Made by a program: the position numbers and the translations under genes
Notes under the pieces: generated by a model
Databases searched by the model: none
Told to the model about the DNA's origin: nothing
Seen by the model: the letters and a program-made list of their open reading frames with translations, nothing else
From: Bartonella senegalensis OS02
Lineage (GTDB): Bacteria > Pseudomonadota > Alphaproteobacteria > Rhizobiales > Rhizobiaceae
Assembly (NCBI RefSeq): GCF_000312545.1
Contig: NZ_HE997540.1
Coordinates: forward strand, 270,514-334,513
DNA: 64,000 bases
Reading direction: 5' to 3'
In this document: piece after piece, positions 30,621 through 40,734 of the stretch
Layout of the letters: every line of letters begins with the position of its first letter
Position numbering within the stretch: the stretch's first letter is position 1

Positions 30621-31046
30621 TCATTTATCGGACCTTTTACCGGCCCCTTTATCTTGGCGCGATGCGCCTTTTTGACCTAATTGACTGAAGGCAATATAAC
30701 CCACAGACCGAAGAATACTCAAAACACCAGCAGCAAATCCAAGAAAAAGAAAAAATACCAATCCCCATGGTAATGAACCTGCTATCTGGTCAAATCCCAA
30801 ACCTAAAACAACGCCTACGATAATACTCGCCAAAAACTCACTGGAAAGCTTAACCGCACGCGCCATAGTTCCTTCTGGCTCGCCCCCCTCTTTTCTATGC
30901 TCCCGCTTCTTTAATGCTTGTTTACGCATTAAAGCTAAACCTAAATTCCGACTACGACATTTCAAATCCTCTGAATGAAAACAGTCTTCTCGCCTTTTCC
31001 CTTCAGCTTCCCTTTTGGGTAAAACGGGCTCGTAACCCTTTGCCAT
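30621..31046 (-). CDS. atpI: ATP synthase protein I (AtpI)
   Basis: First gene of the F0 operon, 141 residues from the ATG at 31046. I chose this start because AAGGAG lies six bases upstream; the longer frame to 31085 lacks such a site. A charged N-terminal half (about 1-70, rich in Lys, Arg and Glu) is followed by two membrane helices ([20 protein letters not shown] and [19 protein letters not shown]). AtpI is thought to help assemble the c ring or move Mg2+; it is not essential in most species. The charged N terminus is longer than usual. Confidence 0.88.
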   Translation of the reverse strand: MAKGYEPVLPKREAEGKRREDCFHSEDLKCRSRNLGLALMRKQALKKREHRKEGGEPEGTMARAVKLSSEFLASIIVGVVLGLGFDQIAGSLPWGLVFFLFLGFAAGVLSILRSVGYIAFSQLGQKGASRQDKGAGKRSDK

Positions 31047-31239
31047 AAATGGCTCCTTAATTAAAAAGCACAAGTCAAAACGCATTTCATAAGACCATGC
31101 GTAACATATTGGTCTGCAATTTATTCGTCAAGCTAATAAAAGAAATCTATCACAATTTATCGTAATAAATAACGTATCTTTCAATTTTATAAACAGTAAC
31201 CCTGAATACACCTTCAAATGCCCCCTCACCGCAAGTGAT

Positions 31240-31703
31240 AATACCCTATTGCATTACCTTGAAACAAAACCATAAATGCCTTCATATTCGTTTGGGTAAT
31301 TTCTGAAACAGGTATAAAGCTTAACTCGGGAAACATATGAAGTTTTAGAAGTGTAAACCAGTTCCCATCTGTATCATCTCCTTTGAATTCAGCTTTACGA
31401 CTTTCAAAAGCACTTAAGAAAAATATCTTTTAAATCATGCAGATTACGCACTGCCTCACGCTTTTGTCTCTCACGTTTTTTAAACAGGGTCACGCCCCTC
31501 ATGTAAAAGCGAATTCTATTGGGCTTCCAATTCACGCGCTTTTTTAAAAAACATTTCTCAATACTCGCAAGCCCATTTCGCAACGCCACCCGTAAATGGT
31601 ATAATGATAAAGCCATTGTGCACCAACCTCTTTACGCCTATGAAGAAGCAAGCTGACACCATCATTCTCTTTACCCCCCTAATTTTGCAACATCCCTTTG
31701 CAT
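31240..31703 (-). pseudogene. truncated, frameshifted P4-type integrase (copy B)
   Basis: Read on the minus strand from an ATG at 31703 and across frameshifts, this encodes the N-terminal half of a P4-family (DUF4102 arm-domain) integrase. Pieces in order are MQRDVAKLGG, KENDGVSLLLHRRKE, GAQWLYHYTIYGWRCEMGL, KKARELEAQ, LLHEGRDPV, KREAVRNLHD, ESRKAEFKGDDTDGNWFTLL and PVSEITQTNMK. Stops and shifts separate several of them. The catalytic half is absent; sequence after about 31240 is unrelated. A paralogue with the same 5' leader lies at 55213-56240. Confidence 0.82.
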
Positions 31704-31885
31704 TGAAATAGTCTATAAGAAGTATTTTTACTCTTTGTCTTTAACAGTTTTTTCCACACGCCCCCCCCTTAACAACACACAAGGAAATAGTTTTGTTTGA
31801 TTCAATATAAACACGTTTAGAATGACAGAATCTTAAGACCTTCAGGACTCTCATGCAACATGGAAAAATAATAAATTATATTTAT
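31704..31885 (-). repeat. dispersed leader repeat, copy B (upstream of integrase relic)
   Basis: The region directly upstream of the integrase relic resembles the same position upstream of the 55-kb relic and the solo copies at 9425-9600 and 32295-32430. Shared blocks on the minus strand are CATGAGAGTCCTGAA (identical or nearly so in the 55-kb copy), TTGAATCAA, and GTGTGGAAAAAA near the integrase start. It contains a run of eight cytosines on the plus strand at about 31751-31758. Confidence 0.6.
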
Positions 31886-32294
31886 AAATCAACTCATTGT
31901 ACAAAATATAGAAACACAGTGAGAAAATATTTTGCAAGATAAATCCGTTATTTTAGGTTTCATTCATAAATAAAACGCATCCCTCTTTCAATGCGGAAAA
32001 TACCTATAGATCTTCCCTTTCATACAGAATATGCACAAAGGGTTGTTAAACAGGATTTTAAACTACTTTGTGCAACTGCAGTCAAATTTGGCGCTTCTCT
32101 TCCTACCACTTGAATATTGATAACTTCTGAAAACGTTTTTATTTGCATAAATCACTGCAAACAATGGCATTTTTGCTCACCAATAATCTCTATCATCTAT
32201 AAAATAGAATGATAAAGATGCTGCAAAACACTTTGCACAATTTAGCATCATAATGCTATTCTTTCGTCTCCAATCTTGCATCTGCTCCTGCATT
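31886..32294. other. gap between two leader repeats, no gene seen
   Basis: AT-rich sequence between copies B and C. I find no open frame with a ribosome-binding site and no clear integrase residue matches, although an integrase relic could have decayed beyond recognition here. Confidence 0.35.
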
Positions 32295-32430
32295 TAGAAG
32301 ATTGTGTTCTTTCTTAAACGATTTTTACCCACAGGTTGATCTTTTCTCTACTGTGTAAGTCAATCATTTTTCTCATTTTGATAAAGGGAATTGAAATGAG
32401 AGAATATTATCCTTCTGGATTTTTTTATTT
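32295..32430 (-). repeat. dispersed leader repeat, copy C (solo)
   Basis: Same family as copies at 9425, 31704 and 56241. Recognisable blocks read on the minus strand are TTCTCTCATTTCAATT, ATTGACTTACACA-like spacing, CCTGTGGGTAAAAATCG and TTTAAGAAAGAA. It contains only one arm of the inverted repeat seen intact in copy A. It lies in the same orientation as copy B, about 500 bases away, between der and the F0 operon. Confidence 0.5.
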
Positions 32431-32624
32431 AATAAAAGTAGAGACATCAATTATTTTTATAAATCAATTTATTATAAGGTAATTTTTATTGAAAAGAAAA
32501 TTATTGTTTATTTTGTTGATCAATTGATTTTTGATATCAAAAGTCAATAATCCATGAAAAAGCTTCTTTTAAAAAACTTGTTTCTCAATACAAATTTTAT
32601 AAACTTTAAGAAAAGAGAGAGCAA

Positions 32625-34055
32625 TTATTTCTTTTTTGAACGTGCTGCAAAAGGATTTTCAGATGCCCTTAATGATATGCGAATTGGTATCCCAGGCATA
32701 TCAAACGTATTCCGCAATTCATTAGAAAGATAACGTAAATAGGACTGAGGCATTAGTTTTGGTCGCGAGCAAGAAAACACAAATTCAGGAGGACGCGTCT
32801 TAATCTGTGTGACATATTTCACCTTAAGTCGACGCCCCAAAACCGCAGGTGGGGGGTGATGCGCAACGATCGTTTCAAGCCATCGGTTCAATTTGCCCGT
32901 GGAAATACGACGATTCCACACACGGTGCATCATCATGACATTTTCCATCAATTTATCAATTCCTTGACCATATTGACCCGATAAAGGAACAGCTCTCAAA
33001 CCACGAACTTGAGGAAGAAGGCGCGTGCATTTTTCATGCAAATCAAACAATGTTGCTTGGCTATTTTCAATAAGATCCCACTTATTGAAAACAATAAGTG
33101 GAACACGCCCTTCACGGATCACAAGATCAGTAATTTGTAAATCCTGCTTTTCAAAAGGTGCTGTTGCATCAAAAACAATTACTACCACTTCCGCAAAACG
33201 AATTGCACGCAAAGTATCTGCAACAGAAAGTTTTTCTAATTTTTCTTGAATTTTCGACTTTCGACGTAAACCTGCCGTATCAAAAAGTTTAATCTGACGC
33301 CCTCGCCATTGCCAATCCACAGAAATAGAATCACGGGTTAATCCTGCTTCCGGTCCTGTCAACAAACGATCTTGCCCTAACATCCTATTGATGAGAGTTG
33401 ATTTTCCTGTATTTGGGCGACCAGCAACCGCAATCCGAAGGGGTTTGCTTTCATCATAAATATTCTCCTTTTCCTCTAAATGATCGATATCATCATCAAG
33501 AGAGGCTGACTGTACAGTAATATGCTTTTCTTCAAGCTTGCTTTCAAAAATTCTCTCTTCGCCAATAGCCTCCATAATTGCATCACGAAGATCCGAAAAA
33601 CCCAAACCATGTTCAGCGGATATTGGACAGGGCTCTCCTAACCCTAATGACCATGCCTCATATTCTCCCCCTGTTGCCGCTTTTGACTCAGATTTATTGG
33701 CAACAAGCACAATTGGTTTCCCTGATTTGCGAACCAGTGATGCAAAATTTAAATCACTCGGCGTTATTCCACTTTTTGCATCAAACACAAATAAAATAAG
33801 ATCCGCTTCATCAATCGCAGCTTTTGTGTGAAAACGCATACGACCTTCAAGTGTATGATCACTAGATTCTTCCAACCCAGCTGTATCAATGACATCAAAA
33901 CGCAAATCTTGCAGTCTCGCAGCGTGAATACGCCGATCGCGTGTCACGCCAGGTTTATCATCAACCAAAGCCAATTTTTGCCCAACCAAACGGTTAAAAA
34001 GTGTTGACTTGCCAACATTGGGACGACCAACTATAGCAATGGTAAGACTCATCAA
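32625..34055 (-). CDS. der: ribosome biogenesis GTPase Der (EngA)
   Basis: Essential GTPase with two tandem G domains, needed for 50S assembly. The first domain has [16 protein letters not shown] (near residue 9), [10 protein letters not shown] and NKSE; the second has [16 protein letters not shown] (near residue 211), [19 protein letters not shown] and NKWDLI. A C-terminal KH-like domain follows (about 380-476). Length 476 is typical for Rhizobiales. ATGs at 34055 and 34052 are adjacent; either may be used. It follows the YfgM-like gene by eight bases and is probably cotranscribed with it. Confidence 0.96.
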   Translation of the reverse strand: MMSLTIAIVGRPNVGKSTLFNRLVGQKLALVDDKPGVTRDRRIHAARLQDLRFDVIDTAGLEESSDHTLEGRMRFHTKAAIDEADLILFVFDAKSGITPSDLNFASLVRKSGKPIVLVANKSESKAATGGEYEAWSLGLGEPCPISAEHGLGFSDLRDAIMEAIGEERIFESKLEEKHITVQSASLDDDIDHLEEKENIYDESKPLRIAVAGRPNTGKSTLINRMLGQDRLLTGPEAGLTRDSISVDWQWRGRQIKLFDTAGLRRKSKIQEKLEKLSVADTLRAIRFAEVVVIVFDATAPFEKQDLQITDLVIREGRVPLIVFNKWDLIENSQATLFDLHEKCTRLLPQVRGLRAVPLSGQYGQGIDKLMENVMMMHRVWNRRISTGKLNRWLETIVAHHPPPAVLGRRLKVKYVTQIKTRPPEFVFSCSRPKLMPQSYLRYLSNELRNTFDMPGIPIRISLRASENPFAARSKKK

Positions 34056-34063
34056 TTGATTCC

Positions 34064-34729
34064 TTAATTTGTCTTGCCTTCAGCTTGCATAAGCTCAAGC
34101 ATAATTCGTGCCCTCTCTGTTATTTTTGAACCTGGAGCATTCTCTTTAGAAATCTTACGAAAATAATCAACTGCCTCATCCACTTTATCAGCTTTATACG
34201 CAGCTAATCCCAAAGCCTCCCTTGCAGACATACGCATAGGATCAAGATCATTTGCCATGTCTTTGACGCGTTTTTTGACATCCTCCAAGCTTCCCGTATC
34301 AACCAAAATATAAGCCGCCCGGATTTTGGCAATTGCTCGCAAAATCGCTGGTGCTTTTTTATCGATCGCGACAGAATCAAAGACCTCTACTGATTTAACA
34401 GCATTCCCTTGTTCCATGAACAAAGAAGCCTCACGTAAACGAGCAAGAAAAGGGTACCCCCCAAAGTTAGAGGCTTTAACAGCTTCCAATTGCTTCATCG
34501 CCTCATCAAAATGACGTGTATCTGCCAAATCAAGGACTTCTATAAATGCATCACCAATATGACCGGCTTTCTTCATCTGCAAATGATGATAAATTTGATA
34601 AATCACAATCATCAATACAAAAACAATGGTTGCCACAACAACCCACAAACCATAACGCTTCCAAAAAGCAAGAGCCTTTTCCTGACGAAACTCTGCATTA
34701 ACTTCAGCAATAAAACTATCATACGACAT
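34064..34729 (-). CDS. YfgM-like TPR membrane protein
   Basis: A 221-residue protein with a short cytoplasmic N terminus ([24 protein letters not shown]), one membrane helix ([20 protein letters not shown], about residues 28-47), and a soluble TPR-type domain ([25 protein letters not shown]-like units). This architecture matches the TPR_21/YfgM family, reported as an ancillary subunit of the SecYEG translocon and of periplasmic chaperone networks. In many bacteria it neighbours bamB and der; here der follows directly and bamB is not between them. Confidence 0.82.
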   Translation of the reverse strand: MSYDSFIAEVNAEFRQEKALAFWKRYGLWVVVATIVFVLMIVIYQIYHHLQMKKAGHIGDAFIEVLDLADTRHFDEAMKQLEAVKASNFGGYPFLARLREASLFMEQGNAVKSVEVFDSVAIDKKAPAILRAIAKIRAAYILVDTGSLEDVKKRVKDMANDLDPMRMSAREALGLAAYKADKVDEAVDYFRKISKENAPGSKITERARIMLELMQAEGKTN

Positions 34730-34739
34730 ATATCATAAC

Positions 34740-35400
34740 CTTGAAAAAAATCACTTTCTGCACTTTTACGCATAAATGAATAAAGATGGTAGCCCTAATT
34801 AACTCAAAATCTTAAAATTGCCAGTCCATTCATTTCAAATCCCAGCCTATCTGTTTCAAATCACTGTATCTCTGATCAGATTGGATTTTCTCGAATGCAT
34901 CACTCAAAAACACTGTTTATACTTTTTGGTTCACATTATAGCTTTTAAAAACTTTGATTTTGTCAAAATAGATAAAGTTATCACTGCCTTATCTTTGACT
35001 ATTTTGCTTGCTTACAATCTCAATCGTGTCATCCTTACCACCTTAGCTATTTACTAGTTAGGATCCTGCTTCGTTGTATGTATAAAAAACCTTTTAAAAT
35101 CTTAAAAGTAACGGTTATGTTGCAGGTTTTCAAAAAACTCGATTGTACAATGGCAATAGAAAGGCAATTCATTATAAAATATCTCGCAAAAGCCATACCC
35201 CAATTTTCATAATTGTGAAAACACTTTAAAACAAATAAACAGACATTGTTACCCTGCCTAAAAGAAATGCTTCCAATGCATAGGGAATCTTAATGTAAAC
35301 TCGAAGCAAAACTCTTTGCCAAAAATCCCTCACTTCAACTTACCCTTTATAAGAAGATTAAAGACCTTTGTGAGGAATAATGATCGATTCTAAAAATATT
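34740..35400. other. 660-base gap, no gene supported
   Basis: AT-rich spacer upstream of the YfgM-like gene and downstream of the SLC13 gene. A 79-codon plus-strand frame (34818-35057) has no ribosome-binding site and looks random. An imperfect inverted repeat (AAAATAGATAAAG with CTTATCTTTGACTATTTT, near 34962-35003) is visible. No tRNA or integrase remnant is recognisable. Confidence 0.4.
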
Positions 35401-37173
35401 CTATTGTAATGGCCAAATCCACATGAGCATTGGAACTGCAACGATTATTATTAATACCGCCAAGGGAGCACCAAAGCGTGGATAATCACTAAAACGATAC
35501 CCCCCAGGTGCCATCACAAGCATATTACTTTGATGTCCAATAGGGGTGAGAAACTCACAGCCTGCACCAATGGCAACAGCCATCAGAAAAGCTTCAGGCT
35601 TATAATGAAGAGAATGTGCAAAACTTGACGCGATTGGAGCTACCATCATCACTGTCGCTGCATTATTCAAAAATGGTGTTACCAACATAGCTGTAATCAA
35701 CATAAGCGCTAATGCACCAGATGGAGGAAAAAATACCGCTAATTGGCTCAGCCACTGACCCATAAGAGCGGTACATCCGGTCTTCTCTAAGGCTTCACTT
35801 ACTGGAATAAGAGCTGCTAATAAGATTAATATTTGACCATCGAGTGCCTGATAAAAATCACGCGCTGGCAAAACGCGAAAGATAACCATTGCAGCCGCAG
35901 CAGAAAAAAAAGAAAAGGCGACTGGAACAATCTGAAAAGCAGTAAAAATGATCGCGATAAAGAGAATAGCTAAAGAAACAAAACCATGTCGTAAATTACC
36001 AAACACAATATTACGCTTTGCTAAAGGCAAACATTTCAGCTCCCGTAACAAGTTTGGGATAACCGTATCTTGTCCCTGCAAAACAATCACATCTCCAAGA
36101 TGAAAATCAATATCACTGATCCTCCCCCGCACCCTTTCATGCTGACGACTTAACGCAAGCAAATTCACATTATAGCGATCAAAGAGTGAAAAACCTTTTG
36201 CACTGATGCCAATAAGAGGTGAATTATGTGTGATGACTGCCTCAACAATATCAATGTCGCTGTCTTTATCACCCTTAGAAATAGTTCGACCACTAGAAAA
36301 CTCTAAACGAGCAGCACTCATCACACTATCTAGCCCTGTATGTGAGCCTTCCAGCAAAACAATATCATTTTCAGACAAAACAAAATCTGGCAATGGTGAA
36401 ATAGACACTTTGTTTCTGATGATTTGAATCACCATGACATCACCACCGGATGGCTTCACCAAATCAACAATGGTTTTTCCCACAATTGGTGAATTTGTTG
36501 TTATATGTACTTCTGAAACATAGTTACGAATATCAATCGCATCATCAAACGACATACCTGAACGGACACGCACAGGCAAACGCCAAGAAAAAAAGACCAA
36601 ATATAAAACACCAGCAGTAGCAACAGCTGCACCAACCGGTGTAAAATCAAACATGGTAAAAGAAGCCCCTGATAAACGTTCTCGCATAGCTGAAATAACG
36701 ACGTTAGGAGAAGTTCCTATCTGCGTCATAAGACCTCCTAACAAAGAACCAAATGCCATTGGCATCAAAAAGACAGACGGTGAAACCTGAGAACGACGAG
36801 CAAATTGAAAAGCAATCGGAAGCATGATAGCCAAAGCACCAATATTCTTAACAAACATTGATAAAAGCACAACAGAAATAACCAAAAAGGCTAATTGAAG
36901 ACGCACAGACTTTACCTCTGGCCAGATCCGTTGGATAATAAATTCCATGATACCAGAACGCGATACAGCCGTACTGACAACAAACACACTCCCTACAATG
37001 ATCACAATATCATTACTAAAACCGCTAAATGCTTCCTTCGGGCTTACAAGACCAACGGCACAAGCAATCAATAATGTACAAATAGCGACAAGATCATAAC
37101 GGAACCGATCCCAAATAAAAACAACCATCATCAGACCAATGATGGAAAAAGCCATTATTTGATGTTCTGTCAT
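35401..37173 (-). CDS. SLC13-family (DASS) permease with two TrkA-C domains
   Basis: A polytopic inner-membrane transporter of about 590 residues. Two blocks of hydrophobic helices flank a central soluble part with two RCK/TrkA-C-like domains (about residues 205-290 and 300-390; the second ends DFHLGDVIVLQGQ). SLC13-type features are the PSPIGTSPNV-like QIGTSPNVVISAMRE and, near the C terminus, FLNNAATVMMVAPIA and FLTPIGHQSNMLV. The family carries dicarboxylates, sulfate or other anions with sodium; the substrate here is unknown. The frame opens at 37182; the ATG at 37173 (MTEHQ) is equally plausible. It stands alone. Confidence 0.85.
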   Translation of the reverse strand: MTEHQIMAFSIIGLMMVVFIWDRFRYDLVAICTLLIACAVGLVSPKEAFSGFSNDIVIIVGSVFVVSTAVSRSGIMEFIIQRIWPEVKSVRLQLAFLVISVVLLSMFVKNIGALAIMLPIAFQFARRSQVSPSVFLMPMAFGSLLGGLMTQIGTSPNVVISAMRERLSGASFTMFDFTPVGAAVATAGVLYLVFFSWRLPVRVRSGMSFDDAIDIRNYVSEVHITTNSPIVGKTIVDLVKPSGGDVMVIQIIRNKVSISPLPDFVLSENDIVLLEGSHTGLDSVMSAARLEFSSGRTISKGDKDSDIDIVEAVITHNSPLIGISAKGFSLFDRYNVNLLALSRQHERVRGRISDIDFHLGDVIVLQGQDTVIPNLLRELKCLPLAKRNIVFGNLRHGFVSLAILFIAIIFTAFQIVPVAFSFFSAAAAMVIFRVLPARDFYQALDGQILILLAALIPVSEALEKTGCTALMGQWLSQLAVFFPPSGALALMLITAMLVTPFLNNAATVMMVAPIASSFAHSLHYKPEAFLMAVAIGAGCEFLTPIGHQSNMLVMAPGGYRFSDYPRFGAPLAVLIIIVAVPMLMWIWPLQ

Positions 37174-37182
37174 GATACCCAT

Positions 37183-37539
37183 CTTTCCCCATTAAATTGT
37201 AATGAATAGCAACATATCTTCTATGTTTTAACTGTTCCTCTCAACAGCAGCAAGACAAAAGCAAAAATAGGAACGTCTTAGAGTGATTTAAAGTGATCAA
37301 TAAGGGTCATCCTATACTTTCTTGTCTGCTATGAGTGCTTTTTTATAAAATGCTAAAACCAAAGAAAATTGGTGACAATTGATACAGTTGTATTATAAAA
37401 AAGTCGAGAATGACTCTGAAAAAAGAGAATAAAAATAGATAACTGTTGAAATTGGTGCATGCTATATTTTAACATTTGTCGTTATTTAAAGAAGTTTATT
37501 TTCATTCTTTGAAGAATAATAACAGCGAAAGAAGAAATA
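37183..37539. other. divergent spacer between SLC13 gene and a plus-strand gene
   Basis: It should carry promoters for both directions. AT-rich; no frame or structural element stands out. Confidence 0.4.
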
Positions 37540-39231
37540 ATGGTCAATCTTAATGGTGGGTACCAAAGCAATCTAAAACGTTGGCTTACACTGATTATTG
37601 GATTTTTTGCTATTCTGGCAATCATAGTTGTCGGAGGGTTTTATATGGCAAAACCCTATCTTGACAGTTTTGTGAGAAAAGAAATAGCGCGTCGTTTCAT
37701 AAAAGCAGAAACATCCGAAGTGAGTATCATAGGCAAAGTCAACTTGACGAATGTCACCTTACCAGTTCCTGCTGGAATATCACTGAAAATTGGTGCCATT
37801 TCAGCCCGTCCTCCTCTGGCTTTTATCCCTGGGACTTTCACACTTTATAATGTTGACTTAAAATATAATAATATTCGTGCAAAAATCCCCCAAATTTCCC
37901 TCAATAGTGTCTTCTTAAAGGGAAAGAATAGCGCAATCAAATCGCACCTTTTGCAAGCAATTATGCGTCTTGAACTTGCCTCTATTTTTGCTCCAGATAT
38001 CCTACTTTCTGTAGAAGATGCGATTAAGCGTGTTGAAAAATTTGAGATAAAGGGCTTTCAGCTTTCTAATCTTAAAAATGGTCGTATTGGTTCTCTTAGC
38101 ATCAAAAATATCGATCTTGTAACGATAGCTCCAAATGGTACAAAACAGATGTATCTGAACGCTAAAAGTAATACAATAAAAGCGCATGATATTGACATCA
38201 ATTACGCATATTCTATCATTCTCGGAAAAAGCAACGCTCTCAGTCAAGGAGAAACGGTTACTGGTTCTATTTCTCTAGAAAACATAATGGTCGATGTTTT
38301 TGCAGAAAAAGAGAAGAACACATCTTTCTCTCTTGGAAAATTCAAAACATCCGGCCTAAAAATGAAGCCGCTCCAGCAAACACCTGAAAAATTAGTTAAA
38401 GCTTATCTTAACGCAAAGAAAGCAAATAACCAAGAAGCTGAAAAAATAGCACGAAATGCTCTTATTCTAAACATTCTGCTTGCTACGACCTCAGCCGATG
38501 CCAAAATTGATAACCTCGCCATTGATACACCACAGTTAAAAGCAACCCTTGCATCATTCCAATTCAAACCAAGCCAATGGGAGCAGTCTATACCGAAAAA
38601 ACTTCTGCTTTCTCTCGATAATCTCTCGATTGTACCTAAAAAAATAGACGAAAAAGATTTGGAACTCCTCAAAAATATGGACCTTGAACGCCTTGATCTT
38701 TCAGGACAACTGGATATCTCCTATGATGAAAAAAAGCGTACTCTCCTTCTTCATCCAATGTCTTTCAACATAAGAAATATTGGCTCTGGAGAAATATCTG
38801 CTAAAGCTATTGATGTTGATACAAAATTCTTCTCTGGACAAAAAGAGGCAATGATTGCTGTTTCTCAAGATTTTGGTATAGCTGAAATAGACATACGCTA
38901 TAAGGATGCTGGCTTTATTGATAAGCTCTTTTCTTATCTCGCACAAAGTCTTAATGACAGCAAACATGATCTCAAGAAGGAACTTTATAATGATTTCTAT
39001 CTTATGATGACACAAAGCCCTCGAATATTGCTGAAAAATCATGAAAAAGCTGACAATATCGCAAAATCCTTTGGTGACTTTGCCCAAAATCCACGAACAT
39101 TGATTATTAAAATCAAAGCGAAAGACAGCAAAGGTCTTACAATAGCTGATCTCCAATCCGCTCTACAAAATGATTTGTCCACGGCTTTGAGCAAAGTAAA
39201 CCTCACTGTCAAGAATGAATCATCACCTTAA
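37540..39231 (+). CDS. membrane-anchored protein of unknown function (563 aa)
   Basis: One N-terminal membrane helix (WLTLIIGFFAILAIIVVGGFYMA, about residues 15-37) with a basic start, then a long exported part of some 520 residues made of alternating beta-strand-like stretches and charged helices. The order of features resembles AsmA-like or lipid-transfer proteins (LTNVTLPVPAGISLKIGAISARPPLAF), but I recognise no diagnostic motif. The ribosome-binding site is GAAAGAAGAA, rather weak. It is followed by nhaA in the same direction after 140 bases. I cannot assign a role; an envelope function is the likeliest inference. Confidence 0.75.
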   Translation: MVNLNGGYQSNLKRWLTLIIGFFAILAIIVVGGFYMAKPYLDSFVRKEIARRFIKAETSEVSIIGKVNLTNVTLPVPAGISLKIGAISARPPLAFIPGTFTLYNVDLKYNNIRAKIPQISLNSVFLKGKNSAIKSHLLQAIMRLELASIFAPDILLSVEDAIKRVEKFEIKGFQLSNLKNGRIGSLSIKNIDLVTIAPNGTKQMYLNAKSNTIKAHDIDINYAYSIILGKSNALSQGETVTGSISLENIMVDVFAEKEKNTSFSLGKFKTSGLKMKPLQQTPEKLVKAYLNAKKANNQEAEKIARNALILNILLATTSADAKIDNLAIDTPQLKATLASFQFKPSQWEQSIPKKLLLSLDNLSIVPKKIDEKDLELLKNMDLERLDLSGQLDISYDEKKRTLLLHPMSFNIRNIGSGEISAKAIDVDTKFFSGQKEAMIAVSQDFGIAEIDIRYKDAGFIDKLFSYLAQSLNDSKHDLKKELYNDFYLMMTQSPRILLKNHEKADNIAKSFGDFAQNPRTLIIKIKAKDSKGLTIADLQSALQNDLSTALSKVNLTVKNESSP

Positions 39232-39384
39232 AAAATATGTTGAGCTTTCAACATAATGATCTTGTCTATAAGATATAAGAGCTTTATTCCTCTTTTTTCT
39301 TTTGTATGGTACAAGAGGGCACCGTACAGGGTAATTTATACAGAAAATCTATATTGGTAAAATTGTCGATAGTTGGAGTTGTTC

Positions 39385-40734
39385 ATGTCTGATTTCTCTT
39401 CAAATCGCCTGCCTAATCGCGCTTCTCGTGTTACAGACCAAGCGCTTTCAGCTATTGAGCGTTTTCTCCATATTGAGGCCCTCAGCGGTATTGTGCTTTT
39501 ATTAGCTGCTGCTGCTGCACTCATATTTGCCAATTCTGAATATTCTTCTCTCTATGAATCCTTCTGGCATACACCTCTTGGCTTCAACTTTGGTCATTTC
39601 ACCCTTTCATGGGATTTACATTTCTGGGTTAATGATGCTCTTATGACTGTCTTCTTTCTCGTTGCTGGAATGGAAATCCGCCGTGAAATTCATGAGGGCG
39701 CTCTTGCCGATTTTAAACAAGCAATTTTACCAATTGTTGCCGCAATAGGTGGGGTTTGTCTTCCTGCCATTATTTATTTCAGCTTCAACTTTAACAGTGG
39801 ACAGACATATGGTTGGGCTGTGCCAACAGCAACAGATATTGCCTTTGCACTTGGCATTCTTACTCTTCTTGGAAAAAAAATTCCTGCTAACCTTCATATC
39901 ATTCTCTTATCCTTAGCAATTATTGATGATATTATTGCTGTTCTTATTATTGCTTTCTTCTATTCAACGAGTATTGATCCGAGCGGTCTCTTTATTGCAG
40001 CAATAGGCATTGCTTTAGTATTATTTTTTCAATGGATTGGTCTCGCATCGGCATGGCTTTACATTCTACCTGGTGCAATCATCTGGTGGGGTTTAATGGT
40101 AACAGGCGTTCATCCATCACTAGCAGGTGTAATTTTAGGTATGATGACTCCAGTTTTTCCTACGCGTACGCTTGTAGCTCCGCTTACAATCCTGAGCAAT
40201 GCCATGCAAATTCTCCAAGAAAAAAATACAAAAACAGATCTGCATCATATCTCAACGGCATTGAAAAAAATGCGCAAAGGGCAACGCGCTATGATTGCAC
40301 CAGTAACACGTATTCAAAAAGCATTGCACCCATGGGTAGCATATGGTGTAATGCCAATTTTTGCTTTTGCAAATGCTGGCGTTAGTTTTGCAAATTTTGA
40401 TCTTTCTTCTCATAAATCACTCTTGGTTGTTCTCGGTGTTGTAATTGGTCTCTTCGTTGGTAAACCTCTTGGTATCATCACTGCTAGTTATTTAGCAGTA
40501 AAATCAGGGTTATGCCGCTTGCCTCCTCAGATGACATGGACTGGGCTCTTGCTGATTGGTTTTTTAGCAGGAATTGGTTTTACAATGTCGATCTTTGTTT
40601 CAATGCTTGCTTTTAAGGATATTGTCTTGCTTGATTCTGCAAAAATTGGTGTTCTTTGTGGCTCTGGTTTATCTGCTCTTGTCGGACTTGGATATGGACT
40701 TGTTTATATCAAACGCAATAAAAAAGCATCTTAG
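39385..40734 (+). CDS. nhaA: Na+/H+ antiporter NhaA
   Basis: An 11-12 helix antiporter that expels sodium in exchange for protons. The paired transport aspartates lie in SLAIIDDIIAVLIIAFFY. Other NhaA segments are MTVFFLVAGMEIRREIHEGAL, VPTATDIAFALGILTLLG, and the C-terminal IGFTMSIFVSMLAF. I place the start at the ATG 39385 (MSDFSSNRLP), preceded by GGAG at six bases; the longer frame begins with a TTG at 39373 that overlaps this site. From there the protein has 449 residues, longer than the E. coli form by about 60, partly because of an extended loop near residues 270-310. Confidence 0.94.
   Translation: MSDFSSNRLPNRASRVTDQALSAIERFLHIEALSGIVLLLAAAAALIFANSEYSSLYESFWHTPLGFNFGHFTLSWDLHFWVNDALMTVFFLVAGMEIRREIHEGALADFKQAILPIVAAIGGVCLPAIIYFSFNFNSGQTYGWAVPTATDIAFALGILTLLGKKIPANLHIILLSLAIIDDIIAVLIIAFFYSTSIDPSGLFIAAIGIALVLFFQWIGLASAWLYILPGAIIWWGLMVTGVHPSLAGVILGMMTPVFPTRTLVAPLTILSNAMQILQEKNTKTDLHHISTALKKMRKGQRAMIAPVTRIQKALHPWVAYGVMPIFAFANAGVSFANFDLSSHKSLLVVLGVVIGLFVGKPLGIITASYLAVKSGLCRLPPQMTWTGLLLIGFLAGIGFTMSIFVSMLAFKDIVLLDSAKIGVLCGSGLSALVGLGYGLVYIKRNKKAS

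Noticed and set aside
31404-31616. 70-codon minus-strand frame as an independent gene
   Set aside because: It is one fragment of the frameshifted integrase relic; part of it is read in a non-native phase.
34818-35057. 79-codon plus-strand frame in the YfgM-SLC13 gap
   Set aside because: No ribosome-binding site, and the sequence looks like random AT-rich DNA.
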